64,000 bases of DNA from Gordionus sp. m RMFG-2023 (GCF_954871325.1 NC_088777.1:39719366-39783365); one strand, 5' to 3'; shown: positions 36,901 through 47,770, counted from the stretch's first letter. Notes: generated from the letters alone by a model not told the origin. Numbers and translations: made by a program.

Positions 36901-39900
36901 TATTGATTCATGCCGCTTTGTTTAAAATACACGGTTAATTTTTTAGCAGAAATAAGGGTTTGATATATATTAGGAGCGATAATTTTCAAAGATTGTTTCT
37001 TAAAGGTATTTCGAAGAACTATATTTAACAGATGTGCGCTGCAATTTAATCTGGTGTATTTTTCTAGGGCTTTAATTATATTAGCTCCTTGATCAGATAT
37101 AAATATTATATTTTTCACTTGATCGGGAATTATTCCAATTGCAGCAAAATTTTGTAGCATTTCCTTATGTATGTTCGCGGCGGTTTTTTTTCTCTTCTAT
37201 AAACTTACTCGTAAATAAAACATGTTTATATAAGGTTTCACCTTCGATATAATGAATTGAAACAGTTGAATAGGAAAACTTTTTAAAGGAATCTGTCCAC
37301 ATATCAGTGGTGGTAGAGCACTTTTTATCAAATAATTGAACATTTATTTTATTAACCAAATTTGTTCTAATTTGATCCGTCATAACTATAGAACTTCTCG
37401 ATAAAGTAGTTGGATGGGGAATAATTTCGCTACAGTCAATATTACCGTAAATGGAGCCAATTTGAATAAAATTTTGAGCCATTTTTATAAAGCCATCTCC
37501 AGTTATCGAATCAAACGCACGCATGACCTTGGTGCAATAATAGATCATGGTATCACATATTTTCTTTTTAATAGTTAAGGAAGAATTTATATCTATGGTT
37601 TTCTTTTGAATATATCTAGTTATTTTAGGAATAGAGGAATCGTCATTCTTAACACACTTGTGACGTCTTAAATGAGAATTTCCAGATGTACTTTTATATT
37701 GTAATATATTATTACATTTTTGGCATTGGTCATAATCAAGTTTTTTGTTTTTATCATCAAATATGTCTTCAAAATTTTCCCATATATTGCTTTTACCTAA
37801 ATGGGGCTTACAAATATATGTTCCATTTTTTATATGATTTTTTAAAAAAATAAATCCGTTTTTAAATTATAGTTAAATTTTATAAAAAAAATTACAATTT
37901 AATTTTTATAAAATAAAATTTTTTAATTATTATACCCAAAATAAAAGATATATGACATGACATATGGCGCCTAGTTTGTAATTAAATAAAATTAAATATT
38001 TTTTTTTACAAATAAAAATTGTTGCCGCCTTGTTTCTTAGAAAAAATTTCAAAAGTTTAATTATATATTTATTTTAGATATACGCCATATGGCGTCTAGT
38101 TTCTACAAATAAAATTAAATATCTTTATTTTCAAAAAAAAATTGGACCCAATTTATTAATTATATTTTAAAAATTTTTTCAAGGCCCGGCCCGGTCCGAA
38201 TTTTTTTTTTTAAATATTAGGCCCGACCCAACCCGAATTTTTTTTAAAAAAGTAGGCCCGAATTGCAGATCTCTAAAATAAGGTACTATTACCGAGTGGT
38301 ATTCTTGATGCGTAGAAATCGTTGCGATTTTTTCAGATCATTACAGTGACATTTTTTGAGTACCTCATATCTTTTTACACCATTAAAATAGATATAAATC
38401 TCATCTAGTATTCCTAGAACAATTCGAAGTTCTTTAATTGATTGGCATAATTGAACAATGATTAAATTTAATCGATGACAATAACACCAAATAAAAGCTG
38501 CCTTTGGCGCCTCTGCTCTAATCAAGGCCTGCACACCATTGATTCTTCCACTCATGTTTGAGGCGCCATCATAACTTTGCCCAACTAGAAATTCAAGGGG
38601 TAAATTCATCGAGCCAAATTTGGATATTATATTATGCTTAATATCGAGATCTGTGGTCCCGTACAATATATGTCAATCAGTCTTTCAACATGCTTCAATG
38701 TCTCACTATTTTCAACATATCTTACTATCAAAGCTATTGCTTCTGATTTCGAAACATCATATGTGCCATCAACTATGATTGAAAAGCACCTGTTAAATGT
38801 AATCTACGAGGGGGGTCTTATTATTACATTTATAAACCAGAAATCACTTGATCATGATGGATGTAACAAAATAGTAAAAGAATTAAATAATAAAGAAAAT
38901 TTAAAAAAAGGTACCCCCACTCAAATTTACTGAAGTAGTTGCTTCTTACCCCCTTCCGTTGTAGGGGCCACGGTAGATACTAATTCTTAAGTTTTAAAAA
39001 AATAATTCCATTTTTTAGGCCTTCATAAATAATAAATAGACAATGATCTTAAAATAAACCTGAATTTGTGTATCCAATGACTGCTATTATAGGATAAGGA
39101 TTTTGAAGAGATGATGAGTTTGACATTTTACGATTTTCCCTACCTTGCTTAATTTTTTCAAGACTTTTTTTTAATTTATCTTCCCGTTGGTTTAAAATTT
39201 CTAATTTTTCATGGAATGATGTACGATTATCATTATTAAAATAAATGTTTTCATGAAAAATGGATGATATATCCAATGTTGGATCTATTTCCTTCATTTT
39301 AACTATCTGTTGGTTCATTCTTAATTTCATTTTTAAATAAGGTATTTCAGCTAAGGCTATTTGTAGGCGAGATTCATTAGTTTTAGCATAATGTTTGAAA
39401 ATTTGCAATATAATTCTATATCTATAAAGAACATGTATATAAATATATAAAAATGGTGAAACTTTTGTATTAAAATAGAAAGCAAATATCTTATTTTTTG
39501 TCTCTGATATAATGTAATGATAGTAATATCAAAATATTGTGGAGAAATAATTATTTATTATAATAATAATAGAGTAATATAGCTTATATATGAATTGAGT
39601 AGTAGTTGCTATGCATTTTGATGATATTGGTCAGATTTTATATAATATCAGTGTTATAAAAAACCTTGATTTGGGCACTTCAAAAAAATGGTAAAATCAA
39701 TTTTTCCAAAAGAAATTTATATAGGTTTCAAGATTTCGCTAAAAGAGGGCTAAACATTGGTCATATGCTAAATATTGAGGCTTAATAATATTTGGCTATC
39801 TTGATATAGTTATTTAAATGCCTAAAGTAAGGTATATGATAACACGTATTAAATGATAAAATAGAATATAACAAACTAAATTTAGCAAAGATTACAAATT

Positions 39901-40552
39901 GCAAAAATATATTTTCATAACTTAGTACACTAGTAATTTTGATTAAATTATATAATTATTCTTAAGATTGGCAAAGAAACTTAAGACGTAATAGTGGGTT
40001 CTTAGCATTAAAATATTGCTTTCAAAGATATTATGATACATACTTATCATATAATGGTTTCCTCCATATCTTTTGTAATGTAATATATTGAGCAACATCT
40101 ATTGAACTTAGGCCTATGACCACTCCATCAATATTGGTATCATGTTTAATTATTTCTGTGAGTTCCTCCACTTTTCCTCTACCAAATATAGAATCGTTTT
40201 TGTAATCTTTTATGGGTACAACTAGCTTCATATATTTATATAAGATAGAAATAATATTAAATATTACCTTTTTAAAAACTCTATAATTTGGTAATGTTTC
40301 AATAAGAGAAACTAATTCGTCTAATTGAAGGTACGGATTAGTAATCATTTTTTTCTGTGGGCCCCATTTTATATTGGGTTGAATAGCCAAGAAGTTAAAA
40401 TTTAAATTTTTCTGCAACTTATTTTCTTTATTGTTATTTATGTCATACAAACAATTAATATAATTATCAAAGGGTTCAGCTCCAGTATAAATTTTTGATG
40501 CATAAACAATGTAATTTAATATCTTGTGCGAAAAAATAACATTTTTTTGCAT
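27990..40552 (-). CDS. GTPBP6: GTPBP6-type HflX family GTPase, 7 coding exons
   Basis: Minus-strand exons in order: 40268-40552, 40044-40225, 39060-39421, 29579-29790, 29384-29532, 28265-28441, 27990-28131. Introns are GT...AG, phases match, and the sum is 1509 nt (502 aa; human GTPBP6 is about 516). The N-terminal HflX domain has AIQPNIKWGP, SIFGRGKVEELTEII and LQIFKHYAKTNESRLQ. A charged helical linker follows. The G domain has Walker A GYTNSGKTS (residues 272-280), G2 FATLD (299-303), G3 DTIGF (321-325) and G4 NKID (390-393). A short C-terminal domain ends in IVKTEPTDDSQNYMLEIVI. It lacks the bacterial GPGETQLE motif, as GTPBP6 does. GTPBP6 acts in mitochondria on large-subunit maturation and ribosome splitting. 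The start ATG follows an in-frame TAA. The 9269-bp intron splits the Walker A glycine codon. Confidence 0.95.
28690..28909 (+). other. Possible coding exon of an unidentified gene, antisense in a GTPBP6 intron
   Basis: An open stretch on the plus strand is bounded by AG (ending about 28686) and by ACAG/GTATAA at about 28909. It reads residues such as YENVFSNLNTTFREMHVLNM, then NRCLPLSILVKSDARIKVNI. Its base composition is more balanced than the surrounding intron (CGCGAAATGCACG, CTTCCCCTCTCG). A second open piece before a GTGAGT (28997-29071) could follow. I recognise no family, and the opposite strand gives no better protein. It could be an old transposon scrap. Confidence 0.3.
30400..30660 (-). 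mobile_element. Ty3/Gypsy-type integrase zinc-binding fragment (fossil)
   Basis: The minus strand encodes a short piece of the integrase H2C2 zinc-binding domain, recognisable from LRGKIIDLLHAGHQGRDKMK and AREYVWWPGM followed by a CxxC pair. It is an isolated fragment of an LTR retrotransposon. No LTRs, reverse transcriptase or catalytic integrase core were seen nearby. Broken and old. Confidence 0.75.
30858..32972 (+). mobile_element. hAT element, ZMYM1-like, 2.1 kb, with perfect target duplication
   Basis: The termini are CAGGGGCGGACTGGCC and GTCGCCTCCGCCCCTG. They are flanked by identical 8-mers ATTTTTAG (30850-30857 and 32973-32980). G+C-rich subterminal hairpins occur at the right (GGTCGAAGACCGG, GGGCCGAAGGCCC, GGGACGAAGACCCC at 32848-32913). 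The interior keeps only C-terminal transposase pieces, so it is an internally deleted derivative. It is inserted in the GTPBP6 intron. Confidence 0.9.
31467..32420 (+). pseudogene. C-terminal transposase remnant of the ZMYM1-like hAT
   Basis: Two open pieces are visible: 31467-31682 (with IMGPLSYLQTKKLGTLSAWK, as in the DUF4371/ZMYM1-like group) and 31872-32303. The second ends in the hATC dimerisation motif TLSFTQVNCEKAFSKLKMIK, whose usual LR-x-(N/S) continuation follows with in-frame stops. The zinc-finger and catalytic N-terminal regions are missing. Non-functional. Confidence 0.8.
33601..35441 (+). pseudogene. hobo/Hermes-like hAT transposase, copy A
   Basis: It starts MDFIFFKNHIKNGTYIC. 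A BED-type zinc finger (CQKCNNILQY...HLRRHKC), a catalytic-region block (CSTTTDMWTDSFKKFSYSTV, IIFISDQGANIIKALEKY), an RW motif (ETRWNSKL) and the C-terminal dimerisation block (KILVFPATSTTSERTFPKTG, ERRNRLKPENV) follow in order. It is nearly full length but interrupted by a few frame breaks and at least one stop (after ETRWNSKL), so it is inactive. The hobo/Hermes assignment rests on motif order and on the terminus TAGAGATCTGCAA. Confidence 0.85.
35987..37855 (-). pseudogene. hobo/Hermes-like hAT transposase, copy B
   Basis: Inverted counterpart of copy A, with the same BED finger, catalytic-region and dimerisation blocks (ILVIPATSTTSKRTFSKTGK). Its frame breaks differ from those of copy A; for example the ETRWNSKLYMLKS junction is open here. 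The few amino-acid differences (SER to SKR, DGL to DAL) put the duplication well after the element's origin. Inactive on its own. Confidence 0.85.
38285..38935 (-). pseudogene. ZMYM1-like (DUF4371) hAT transposase fragment
   Basis: The minus strand reads LPLEFLVGQSYDGASNMSGR, then AFIWCYCHRLNLIIVQLCQS. This is the DUF4371-type catalytic segment with its conserved GQ-YDGA-NMSG and C-x-HRLNL motifs. Flanking parts are broken and neither terminus is visible. It abuts the outer end of the hobo-like palindrome and lies in the big GTPBP6 intron. Confidence 0.8.
40226..40267 (-). other. GTPBP6: 42-nt in-frame intron in GTPBP6
   Basis: GTAATATTT...TATGAAG interrupts YRVFKK / LVVPIKDYKN. It has no stop and is a multiple of three, so reading through adds 14 hydrophobic-rich residues absent from GTPBP6 relatives (human continues directly from this strand to the next). 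Size and ends match the other tiny introns here. Confidence 0.8.
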
Positions 40553-40727
40553 CTCTTCTTATCTTATCTAGCACGTTGATCATAAAACCTTCCCAAAGTG
40601 AGCGGTGAATTATATGTAAGCCCACTTCATATAATTATGCCGATTTTTTTCTAAAGGCTACCAACAAACCTTGTAATTCAGTAGTAATAAATAAAATAAG
40701 TGGATCTACGCCCTATTCTATTATCGT
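40553..40727 (-). promoter_or_regulatory. Short upstream region of GTPBP6 before a hAT insertion
   Basis: Only 175 bp separate the GTPBP6 start codon from the outer hAT element. I see no confident TATA box or splice acceptor here. Any promoter must lie in these bases, in the transposon, or beyond it, unless a 5' non-coding exon exists. Confidence 0.3.
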
Positions 40728-41093
40728 CAGAGACCTGCAGGGCCAGTTTTTTTTAAATATATCCGGGCCAGGCCTAAGATTGTTAAACCCGGGCCGGACC
40801 TAAGATTGTTAAACCCGGGCCGGGCCTAAGATTGTTAAACCCTGCCCGGGCCTTAATATTTTTTATAAAAATTTTTACATGAGTTAATAGTTATAAGATT
40901 ATATTATATTATAGTTATGATTAATATAATATTGGGTGATGGTTAACACTACCTAACAACCCACAGATCGATCTAATTATTAATTTCCTGCGAATTTATT
41001 CAAAGTATTAATATATTTTTTTATAATTCATATCTAAATTTTTACAACATATTTTACCAAAACAATCAAATAAAGGAATATCTTAAATAAGCC

Positions 41094-44000
41094 CAGTGGC
41101 GTAGACAAAGGGGGGGGGGGGTTTGAGGTCGAAACCCCCCTCCCCCCCCATGAAAAAAAAATTTTTTTTTAATATTTTTTTTTTTTTTTTTATAAAATAA
41201 AAAATTATTATTTTTTTATTGCAAATAATTATATTTAAAAAACGGTTTCAATTTAGAGAAATAAGATAATATATTATATATAATACAATATGAATATGAA
41301 TATCACAATGAAATATATTTATAAAAAAAGGAGTTTTAATTTTAAATGATCCCATCGTTTAAAAATATATATAAATTATATGAACTAAAATATTAAATAA
41401 CAACAAAAGAATAAAGATATATTGTATGTAAATAATTTCTGGCATAGTTAAATTTATTAAATAACAATAAAGATATTTTGTAAATATTTTCTGGCTTGGC
41501 ATAGTTAAATTAGATATTTATAAATTTAATTATTAAATATATATTTTTAAACTATATAGATAGTTTGTAAATTTTAATTTTTATAATTTTTAAATATGGA
41601 TATCCGTAAGTTTTTTCGTCAACAACAAAAAGAAAAAGGTATATAAAAATTTAAGTTGTGTAATTTGAATTAGAAATATATATAGATATAGATGTTGCTC
41701 TTGCTAGTAAAAATCAGCCATCAGTTGAGTTGGTTTTCGTTGTATCCTCAGATGACGAGGTAATGGTATTATTTATAATATCTTTTATTTAAATCTTGCA
41801 ATTAGAAAGACCAGACATACCATTACCACTCCATGGGAAAACCAATGATGAGTTAGCTACAAAATCATCAAATGATGGTATATATTCTAAATTATTTATA
41901 ATTTCTAATATTTTTTAATTAAAAATAGAAACATTATGTGTTACAAAAGCATGTGAGCTATCAGTTGATTTGGCTGGAAAATCATCAAATGATGGTATAG
42001 TATTTATTTTAATTCCATTTTTTTTATTTGTAAATTATACTATTTTCATTTTGAGTTATTAAAATTTTGCAATGTACGATATTTAGTTATAATTTTAAAG
42101 TTAGTCATTTTTTTGTGTTATTTTACAAAAGGTAGTACATTATAAGTCAAACAGAGTTGAGCAGTATTGAAAACTTGTATCTACAATACAAACAGAGTTG
42201 GGCAGGCCCTACAGAAAAATAATCTAGATACAGATTTGTTGTGAAAAAATGAATCTTAGATACAGATGATTTATCATTACCAATTAAACTAGAATAGTTT
42301 ATAAAATACAGTTTTTATTATTTATTTGTGAAGAACATAATTATTTTCTTAAAATCTTTTGTATATACAATCTTGGGCAGCTTATAATATTTAGGAACTT
42401 ATTTTCATAATTTAAATATTACTACCTTCTTCACTTCCATGAGTGTAAATCATCCTACAAATATAAAAATATTAATTAAAATTGGTAATGATATTCTATA
42501 GTAATTTCCTTCTACTTGTATCTGTCTTTAAATTTTTATTAAGAAACTTTGATATCTATCTGAGATACATTTTTTATAATCCAGATTTTTTTCTTGTGCT
42601 GCTCAGCTCTTAACATTGAAATTCATATTGAAATATATCATTTAAAATCTAAAAAAAAATATAGAAATACCACACCGTTCTCAAAAAGATGTTTCACTTA
42701 ACTTAAATTTTCATTTTAAAAATGATAATGAAAAATTGTTAGCTGTTGAAAATATTTGGATACCTGACAAATGTTATAAATTTCCATTGCCTTGGGCAAA
42801 AGAAATTTAACCTTTCAAGCATCCTGGCTTAACAAATATAAGTGGCTTGCTTACTCAGCCGATGAAAAGGGCGCATTTTGTAAAGTTTGCGTCATATTTT
42901 CCCCAAGATATGCTGGAAATGGGTTACAAAAACTCAAAACATTGGTAAGTCAGGTGTACACAAGATGGAAAGATGCGCTCGAAAATTTTAATTATCATCA
43001 AAAAAATATATATCATTTTAATTCCTGTGAGATAATGGATTCTTTAAAAGAAATCTCAATGAATCAAAAGATATCAATATCCAATGAATAAAAAAAATTT
43101 TGATATTGTTACAAAAAATCGATCAAGATTATAATTATTGATGCTATCATTTGGTTAGGGAGGCAGGGCTTGGCGTTAAGAGCTCATAGGATATCTCCTG
43201 GCCCCCTAACACTTACATCCCCTTCTCACAATGAAGGAAATTTCAAGGAATTATTGAAATTTTTATGTAATAATAATGACAACTACCTAAAGCTTTTTGA
43301 AAGCTCCTCTAAAAATGCTACTTACCTAAGTGCCACTATTCAAAATGAAATAATATCAATATGCAATCAGTTTATATTAAAGGAAGTTTCTTCAAAAGTC
43401 AAAGCATCACCATTTTTTAGTGTTTTGGCGGATGAAACTTCCGATATTGGTAATATTGAACAACTATCCATAACAATAAGGTTTATTGATATGGAATCAG
43501 GTAATTATAAAATGAAGGAACTATTTGTTCAATTTATTGAATTACCAGACACTAAGTCAGAAACGAATGCTAATCAAATTATTAAATCACTTCAAAACCT
43601 GGATTTAAATTTAAATCTACTGAGAGGTCAAGGGTACGATGGAGCTCCCTCGATGAGTGGCCATGTTAAAGGGGTCCAGTCAAGAATTAGAGAGCTTTAT
43701 AGCACAGCTCTTTATGTTCACTGCAGTTCACATTGCCTGAATTTGATGATAACTGAGGCATGTGAAATTAGAGACATCCGGAACAGTTTACGTAAAAAGA
43801 TTTTGATTTAATTGAAATTTATTAGATTTTATTATGTATTATAGATATCTTTATATAATTTTTATATATTTTTCAAAATTTAGAAACAATATCGTCGGTT
43901 TGTGATTTCTTTACCCCACCCAAGAAGAGGGAGATTTTTACCCAAACGTTCGATGAAATTGATTCAAAAAATTCAAAAAAAAAATTAAAAAGATTTTGTC

Positions 44001-45877
44001 CCACAAGATTCATTGAAAGACAACAATCGGTGAAGGTTTTCATCGAGTTATATGAGGTTATTTTTGCGGCACTGGAATCATACATATTACGCAAAGAAAA
44101 AGATTCCGCAGATGCGGAAAATCTTTTACAGGCTATTACGAAGCCTCAATTTTTAATTTCAATTCAATGTGTTTATTTTTTATTTAATTATACATATGAT
44201 TTTAGCAAAATGTTACAAAAAATTGATTTGGATTTAAGGGAGGTTATGAATAGGGCAAAGGATATTGTTGAAATATTAACAAATATCAGAGATAATGTGG
44301 ATGAAAAATTTCACGAAATATATGAGAAAGTAAAGGAGATCGCTAATATGTTTGGGATTGAAATTTTTAAACCTAGAGTAGTTTCTAGACAATCCAATCG
44401 CTCAAATATTGATGCATCTACGATTGAGGATTTTTATAAAATTAACATTTTTATTCCACTTATTGATACATTTTTATTTCAATTAAAGGAAAGATTTATA
44501 AGTCACAATTTTATTTTAAAAAGCTTTTATTTTCTTTTGCCGGTTGAGTCTGAATTGTTGATTACACTTGAAACGCGAGAGGATATTAAGAACATCTCAG
44601 AGTTTTATTCTGATGATTTATTAGGGTCGTATGATAAGTTACTTTGTGATGTCGAATTTTGGTATAAAAATCTTGGTAGAATAGAGTACTCTTTGAGACC
44701 AAAAAATGCTTTGCAGGCCCTTTCCATGTGTAATTGCACTTTAGATTCCCTGCCCAATATCAAAACATTGTTTTTTATTTTAGCTACTTTACCGATTAAT
44801 ACCTGCACTAATGAAAAATCTTTTTCAATTTTGAAAAGGTTAAAAACCTATTTAAGAAATAGCACCGGTGAAAACCGTTTAAATGGATTAGCCCTATTAA
44901 ATATTTATAAGGAGATTATTCTAGATAAAAGTTTGATTCTAGATGAATTAGCCAAATCTCAGAGAAAAGTAGACCTCTCTTTATAAATTAAAATCATATA
45001 ATTGTAATATTTTCTTAGTCATAAAATTTTTATATGTAAAACTTAATTATAATGAATTTTTTTTAATAATAGTATTGCACCTACAATAAGAATTATTTAT
45101 ATAATATACTCATTTGTATTAAATATAACTGTTAAATTATATTTTTTTAAATTGCATACAAGAATTACTTATATTTTATTGTAATTTTATTTTTTTAAAA
45201 TATAGATATTTACAATCAATTTTTAAAATAGTAATCTGTATAAAATTTCTAATTTTGAAATTTATTTTTTGTATATAAAATAAACACATAGTTAATTAAA
45301 GGGTTTATACTAAATAAAATTGTTAAATTGTATTTTTTTAGCAAGAATTACATATTTTATTGCAATTTTATTTTTTTAAAATATAGTTATTTACATTCAA
45401 TTTTTAATATAATAATCTGTATAAAATTTATATATTTTGAAATTTATTTTTTTATATATTATTAAAATAAATACATAGTTAAATAAATAAAGTTAATAAT
45501 AAATAAAATCTCTGCAAAATATTGTTATATGCAAAAATTTAATTAAAATAATTATTTTTAACATAGAATAAGATATATTGAGTTGATCATAAAATTGGAA
45601 GGTTTGGGGGGAGGCAAATTTTTTTTACATCGAATAGATTGAATTAATATACAATTTACTAAACATTGATAACATTTTAAAAATAATGCTTTCAGTCGCT
45701 TATTAATTATAAATTTGGCAAAAATTTTAATTCTAATATTTTTTAATATTTATGCTGGCCTGGGTATAATACACAAAATATTGGCAAATTTTGATAAGGG
45801 GGTTTGGGGGCGAAGCCCCTAAAAAAATTTTCAACCCCCCCCCCCCCCCCCATGGATCAATCCTGGCTACGCCACTG
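41094..45877 (+). mobile_element. Nested hAT element, ZMYM1-like, 4.8 kb, near full length
   Basis: The termini are CAGTGGCGTAGACAAAG and GGCTACGCCACTG. They are flanked by identical 8-mers AATAAGCC (41086-41093 and 45878-45885), so it inserted into the outer hAT after the latter. G runs near 41108 and C runs near 45837 sit just inside the ends. It encodes most of a DUF4371/TTF-type transposase on the plus strand. AT-rich non-coding sequence fills 44987-45600. Confidence 0.92.
41597..44986 (+). pseudogene. TTF/DUF4371/hATC transposase of the nested hAT, lightly broken
   Basis: It begins MDIRKFFRQQQKEK at 41597, followed by a donor GTATAT. Later parts in order are the TTF-type zinc finger (GKRNLTFQASWLNKYKWLAY...FCKVC, 42792-43090), the DUF4371 catalytic block (FFSVLADETSDIGN, LRGQGYDGAPSMSGHV, HCSSHCLNLM, 43130-43791), a 92-nt intron (43792-43883), and a long C-terminal exon (43884-44986) with an RF(I)ERQQSV block and the dimerisation motif LPINTCTNEKSFSILKRLKT. 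A one-base shift near 42790 and one or more breaks near 43090-43160 interrupt it. It looks recently active rather than ancient. Confidence 0.85.
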
Positions 45878-46351
45878 AATAAGCCCCAATATTCAAGTAT
45901 TATTAATATATTTTTTATAATTCATATCTAAATTTTTAGAATATATTTTACCAAAACAATCAAATAAAGGAATATCACTTCTTAAAGTTTGTAATACCTT
46001 TCAAAGCGAAAAGGATAAATAAAATTGATTTTACTTAATATAAAGCATTTTTTAATTGAAAAATTTGTTTTACACAAGTATCATTTTATTTCTCTTTTTC
46101 TCTGTCCCAAATTCAAGCAATTACGTATGTAGTCGGGGACAGATCGCAAAATGACGGAAAACTATATAAAAGATTATATTAAATTTACAAGAGGCTCAGG
46201 AATTAAATGAAATACCATCGACCAGTTAAATTACGACTGTTGTTAAACAAACTGAATCTTTTATGACAAATGGGGCGATGGTAATTCTGGTAAATGTCAA
46301 TACCCGATGATGAATATTATAATTACATAAATAATAGATAAAACATTAAAG

Positions 46352-46543
46352 GTGGATAATTTGTTAGAGTGGTGGGCGGCTCATCAAAGCGAATTTCCAA
46401 TTTTAGCAAAATTGGCAATTCCTGCTTTAAGTGCAAGCTGTGAGCGGAATTTTTCCACGACTGGGAGAATTCTTAAAGAAAGAAGAAGTAATCTTCAACC
46501 TGAAAAGGTAGATATGCTTCTCTTTTTTTATGATAATTTGTGA
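46352..46543 (+). pseudogene. hATC remnant of the outer hAT
   Basis: One frame reads LLEWWAAHQSEFPILAKLAI, then SCERNFSTTGRILKERRSNL and QPEKVDMLLF to a stop. This is the last part of a ZBED/hobo-like transposase. No other domain remains in the element. Sequence from 45886 to 46330 and from 46544 to 47200 is AT-rich and non-coding. Confidence 0.8.
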
Positions 46544-47636
46544 ATTTTTAATATCTTTCTTGAGTATAGGGTTTCGTCAATCATGCTGGTTTTTTTACTT
46601 TGCAAACTGTCAAATATTTATTGCATTTATTATATTTACCTTGAGTCATGAAAGTTTTTAATCCAACATTTTTCATTATTTTTTTTTACAATATTATATA
46701 ATACAATTATCTTCTTTTGTTAAAAATTTATATTATAAAATAAATTATATTAATATTGTGCAATTAGATTATATTTTCAAAATACTATTTATTATACATG
46801 CATTTTTTTAAATAGCGATTTATTTTTATTTTATAAATTAAATAGTAAATTAAATACAATATATTATATTCTCAAAATATTTTCCATTTTTATAAATTAA
46901 ATATTAGTTTTATTTTTTTTAAATGTAATATAAAATATAGTATATGACAAATATTTTTACCATTTTTATGAATATTAGTTTTATTTTTATAAATGCAATA
47001 TAAAATATAGTATATGCTCAAAATATCCATTTTTATAAATAACAGTTTTATAATTTTTATAAATTCAATATAATATTCTCAAAATATTAGCTTTTTACAT
47101 GTATTTTTTAAATAATAAGCGATAATACTCGCTGAAAAATATGGTAAAATACCTCATAGGTGAATTTTTGTATATACCAGGTCGAATATAATTTTAAAAA
47201 ATTCCGAGCCGGACCTGAAATTTTTTTTTTTAAAAAATATCCGAGCAGGGCCTTAAATTTTTTTTTAAAAAATATCCGGGCAGGGCCTTAAATTTAATTT
47301 TTTTTAAAAAAAATATCCGGGCCGGGCCTTAAATTTTTAAATCCGGGCCGGGTCGGGCCGTAAAAATTTTTTTTAAAAATATCCGGGCCGGGCCGTAAAA
47401 AATTTTTTTTTTAAATATCCGGGCCGGGCTTAAAAAATTTAAAACCGGGCCGGGTCGTGCAAATGGTACCTCTGCAGGTCTCTGATTATCGTATTAGAAA
47501 TGTAAAGTTATCAGTGTATAGGAGAAAGGTACGGTGAGAAAACTATTTCTTCTAAATACAAATTTTTATTATTTTATTATTTAATTTTTTTTTGTTTTTT
47601 TTCCTAAGATGTTATATAAGTTTAGGTATTGAGATT

Positions 47637-47770
47637 TAGTGTTGTTAAACAGCTCGATTTGAGCAATGATATATATCAAGAGCAAAATTTTTAGGCTTGC
47701 ATAATATTTTTCTGGATAAAATATTGAGTTAACCGTTTTTAAAAATTGGCTCAAACGTTTAACAACACTA
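47637..47770. mobile_element. Short TAGTGTTG-family MITE with perfect target duplication
   Basis: It starts TAGTGTTGTTAAACAGCTCG and ends AAACGTTTAACAACACTA. The flanking 8-mers are identical: TTGAGATT at 47629-47636 and 47771-47778. At 134 bp it is an internally shortened member. Sequence 47779-48480 shows nothing recognisable. Confidence 0.85.

Larger units (their letters stand above)
33300..38277. mobile_element. Tail-to-tail inverted pair of hobo-like hAT copies
   Basis: Sequence 33300-35640 is the reverse complement of about 35780-38165 with few differences. They are separated by an asymmetric centre of about 130 bp rich in GCCCGGCC and A/T runs. The outer right end finishes TTGCAGATCTCTA, i.e. 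terminus TAGAGATCTGCAA, close to the hobo terminus. The left terminus is missing, and no terminus is present at the centre. This favours one fold-back unit (inverted duplication joined at the 3' ends) over two separate insertions. The arms include shared landmarks CGCCATATGGC and GGGTCCAATTTTTTTTTG. Confidence 0.8.
29791..39059 (-). other. GTPBP6: 9.3-kb GTPBP6 intron packed with transposons
   Basis: The donor follows TACACAAATTCAG and the acceptor precedes GCAAAACATCTTTG, so the two sides join as GYTNSG-KTSLIKAL. The intron contains a Ty3-type integrase fossil, a hAT derivative with perfect 8-bp duplications, a tail-to-tail hobo-like pair and another hAT fragment. Sequence at 29791-30400 and 32990-33290 shows nothing recognisable beyond AT-rich DNA. 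Confidence 0.85.
40728..47484 (+). mobile_element. Outer hAT element (hobo-like termini), split by another hAT
   Basis: The termini are CAGAGACCTGCAG and CTGCAGGTCTCTG. They are flanked by identical 8-mers ATTATCGT (40720-40727 and 47485-47492). Subterminal zones are repeats of CCGGGCCGGGCC separated by A/T runs (40770-40850 and 47210-47450). Without the nested insertion it is just under 2 kb and keeps only the end of a transposase, so it is a deletion derivative. Confidence 0.9.
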
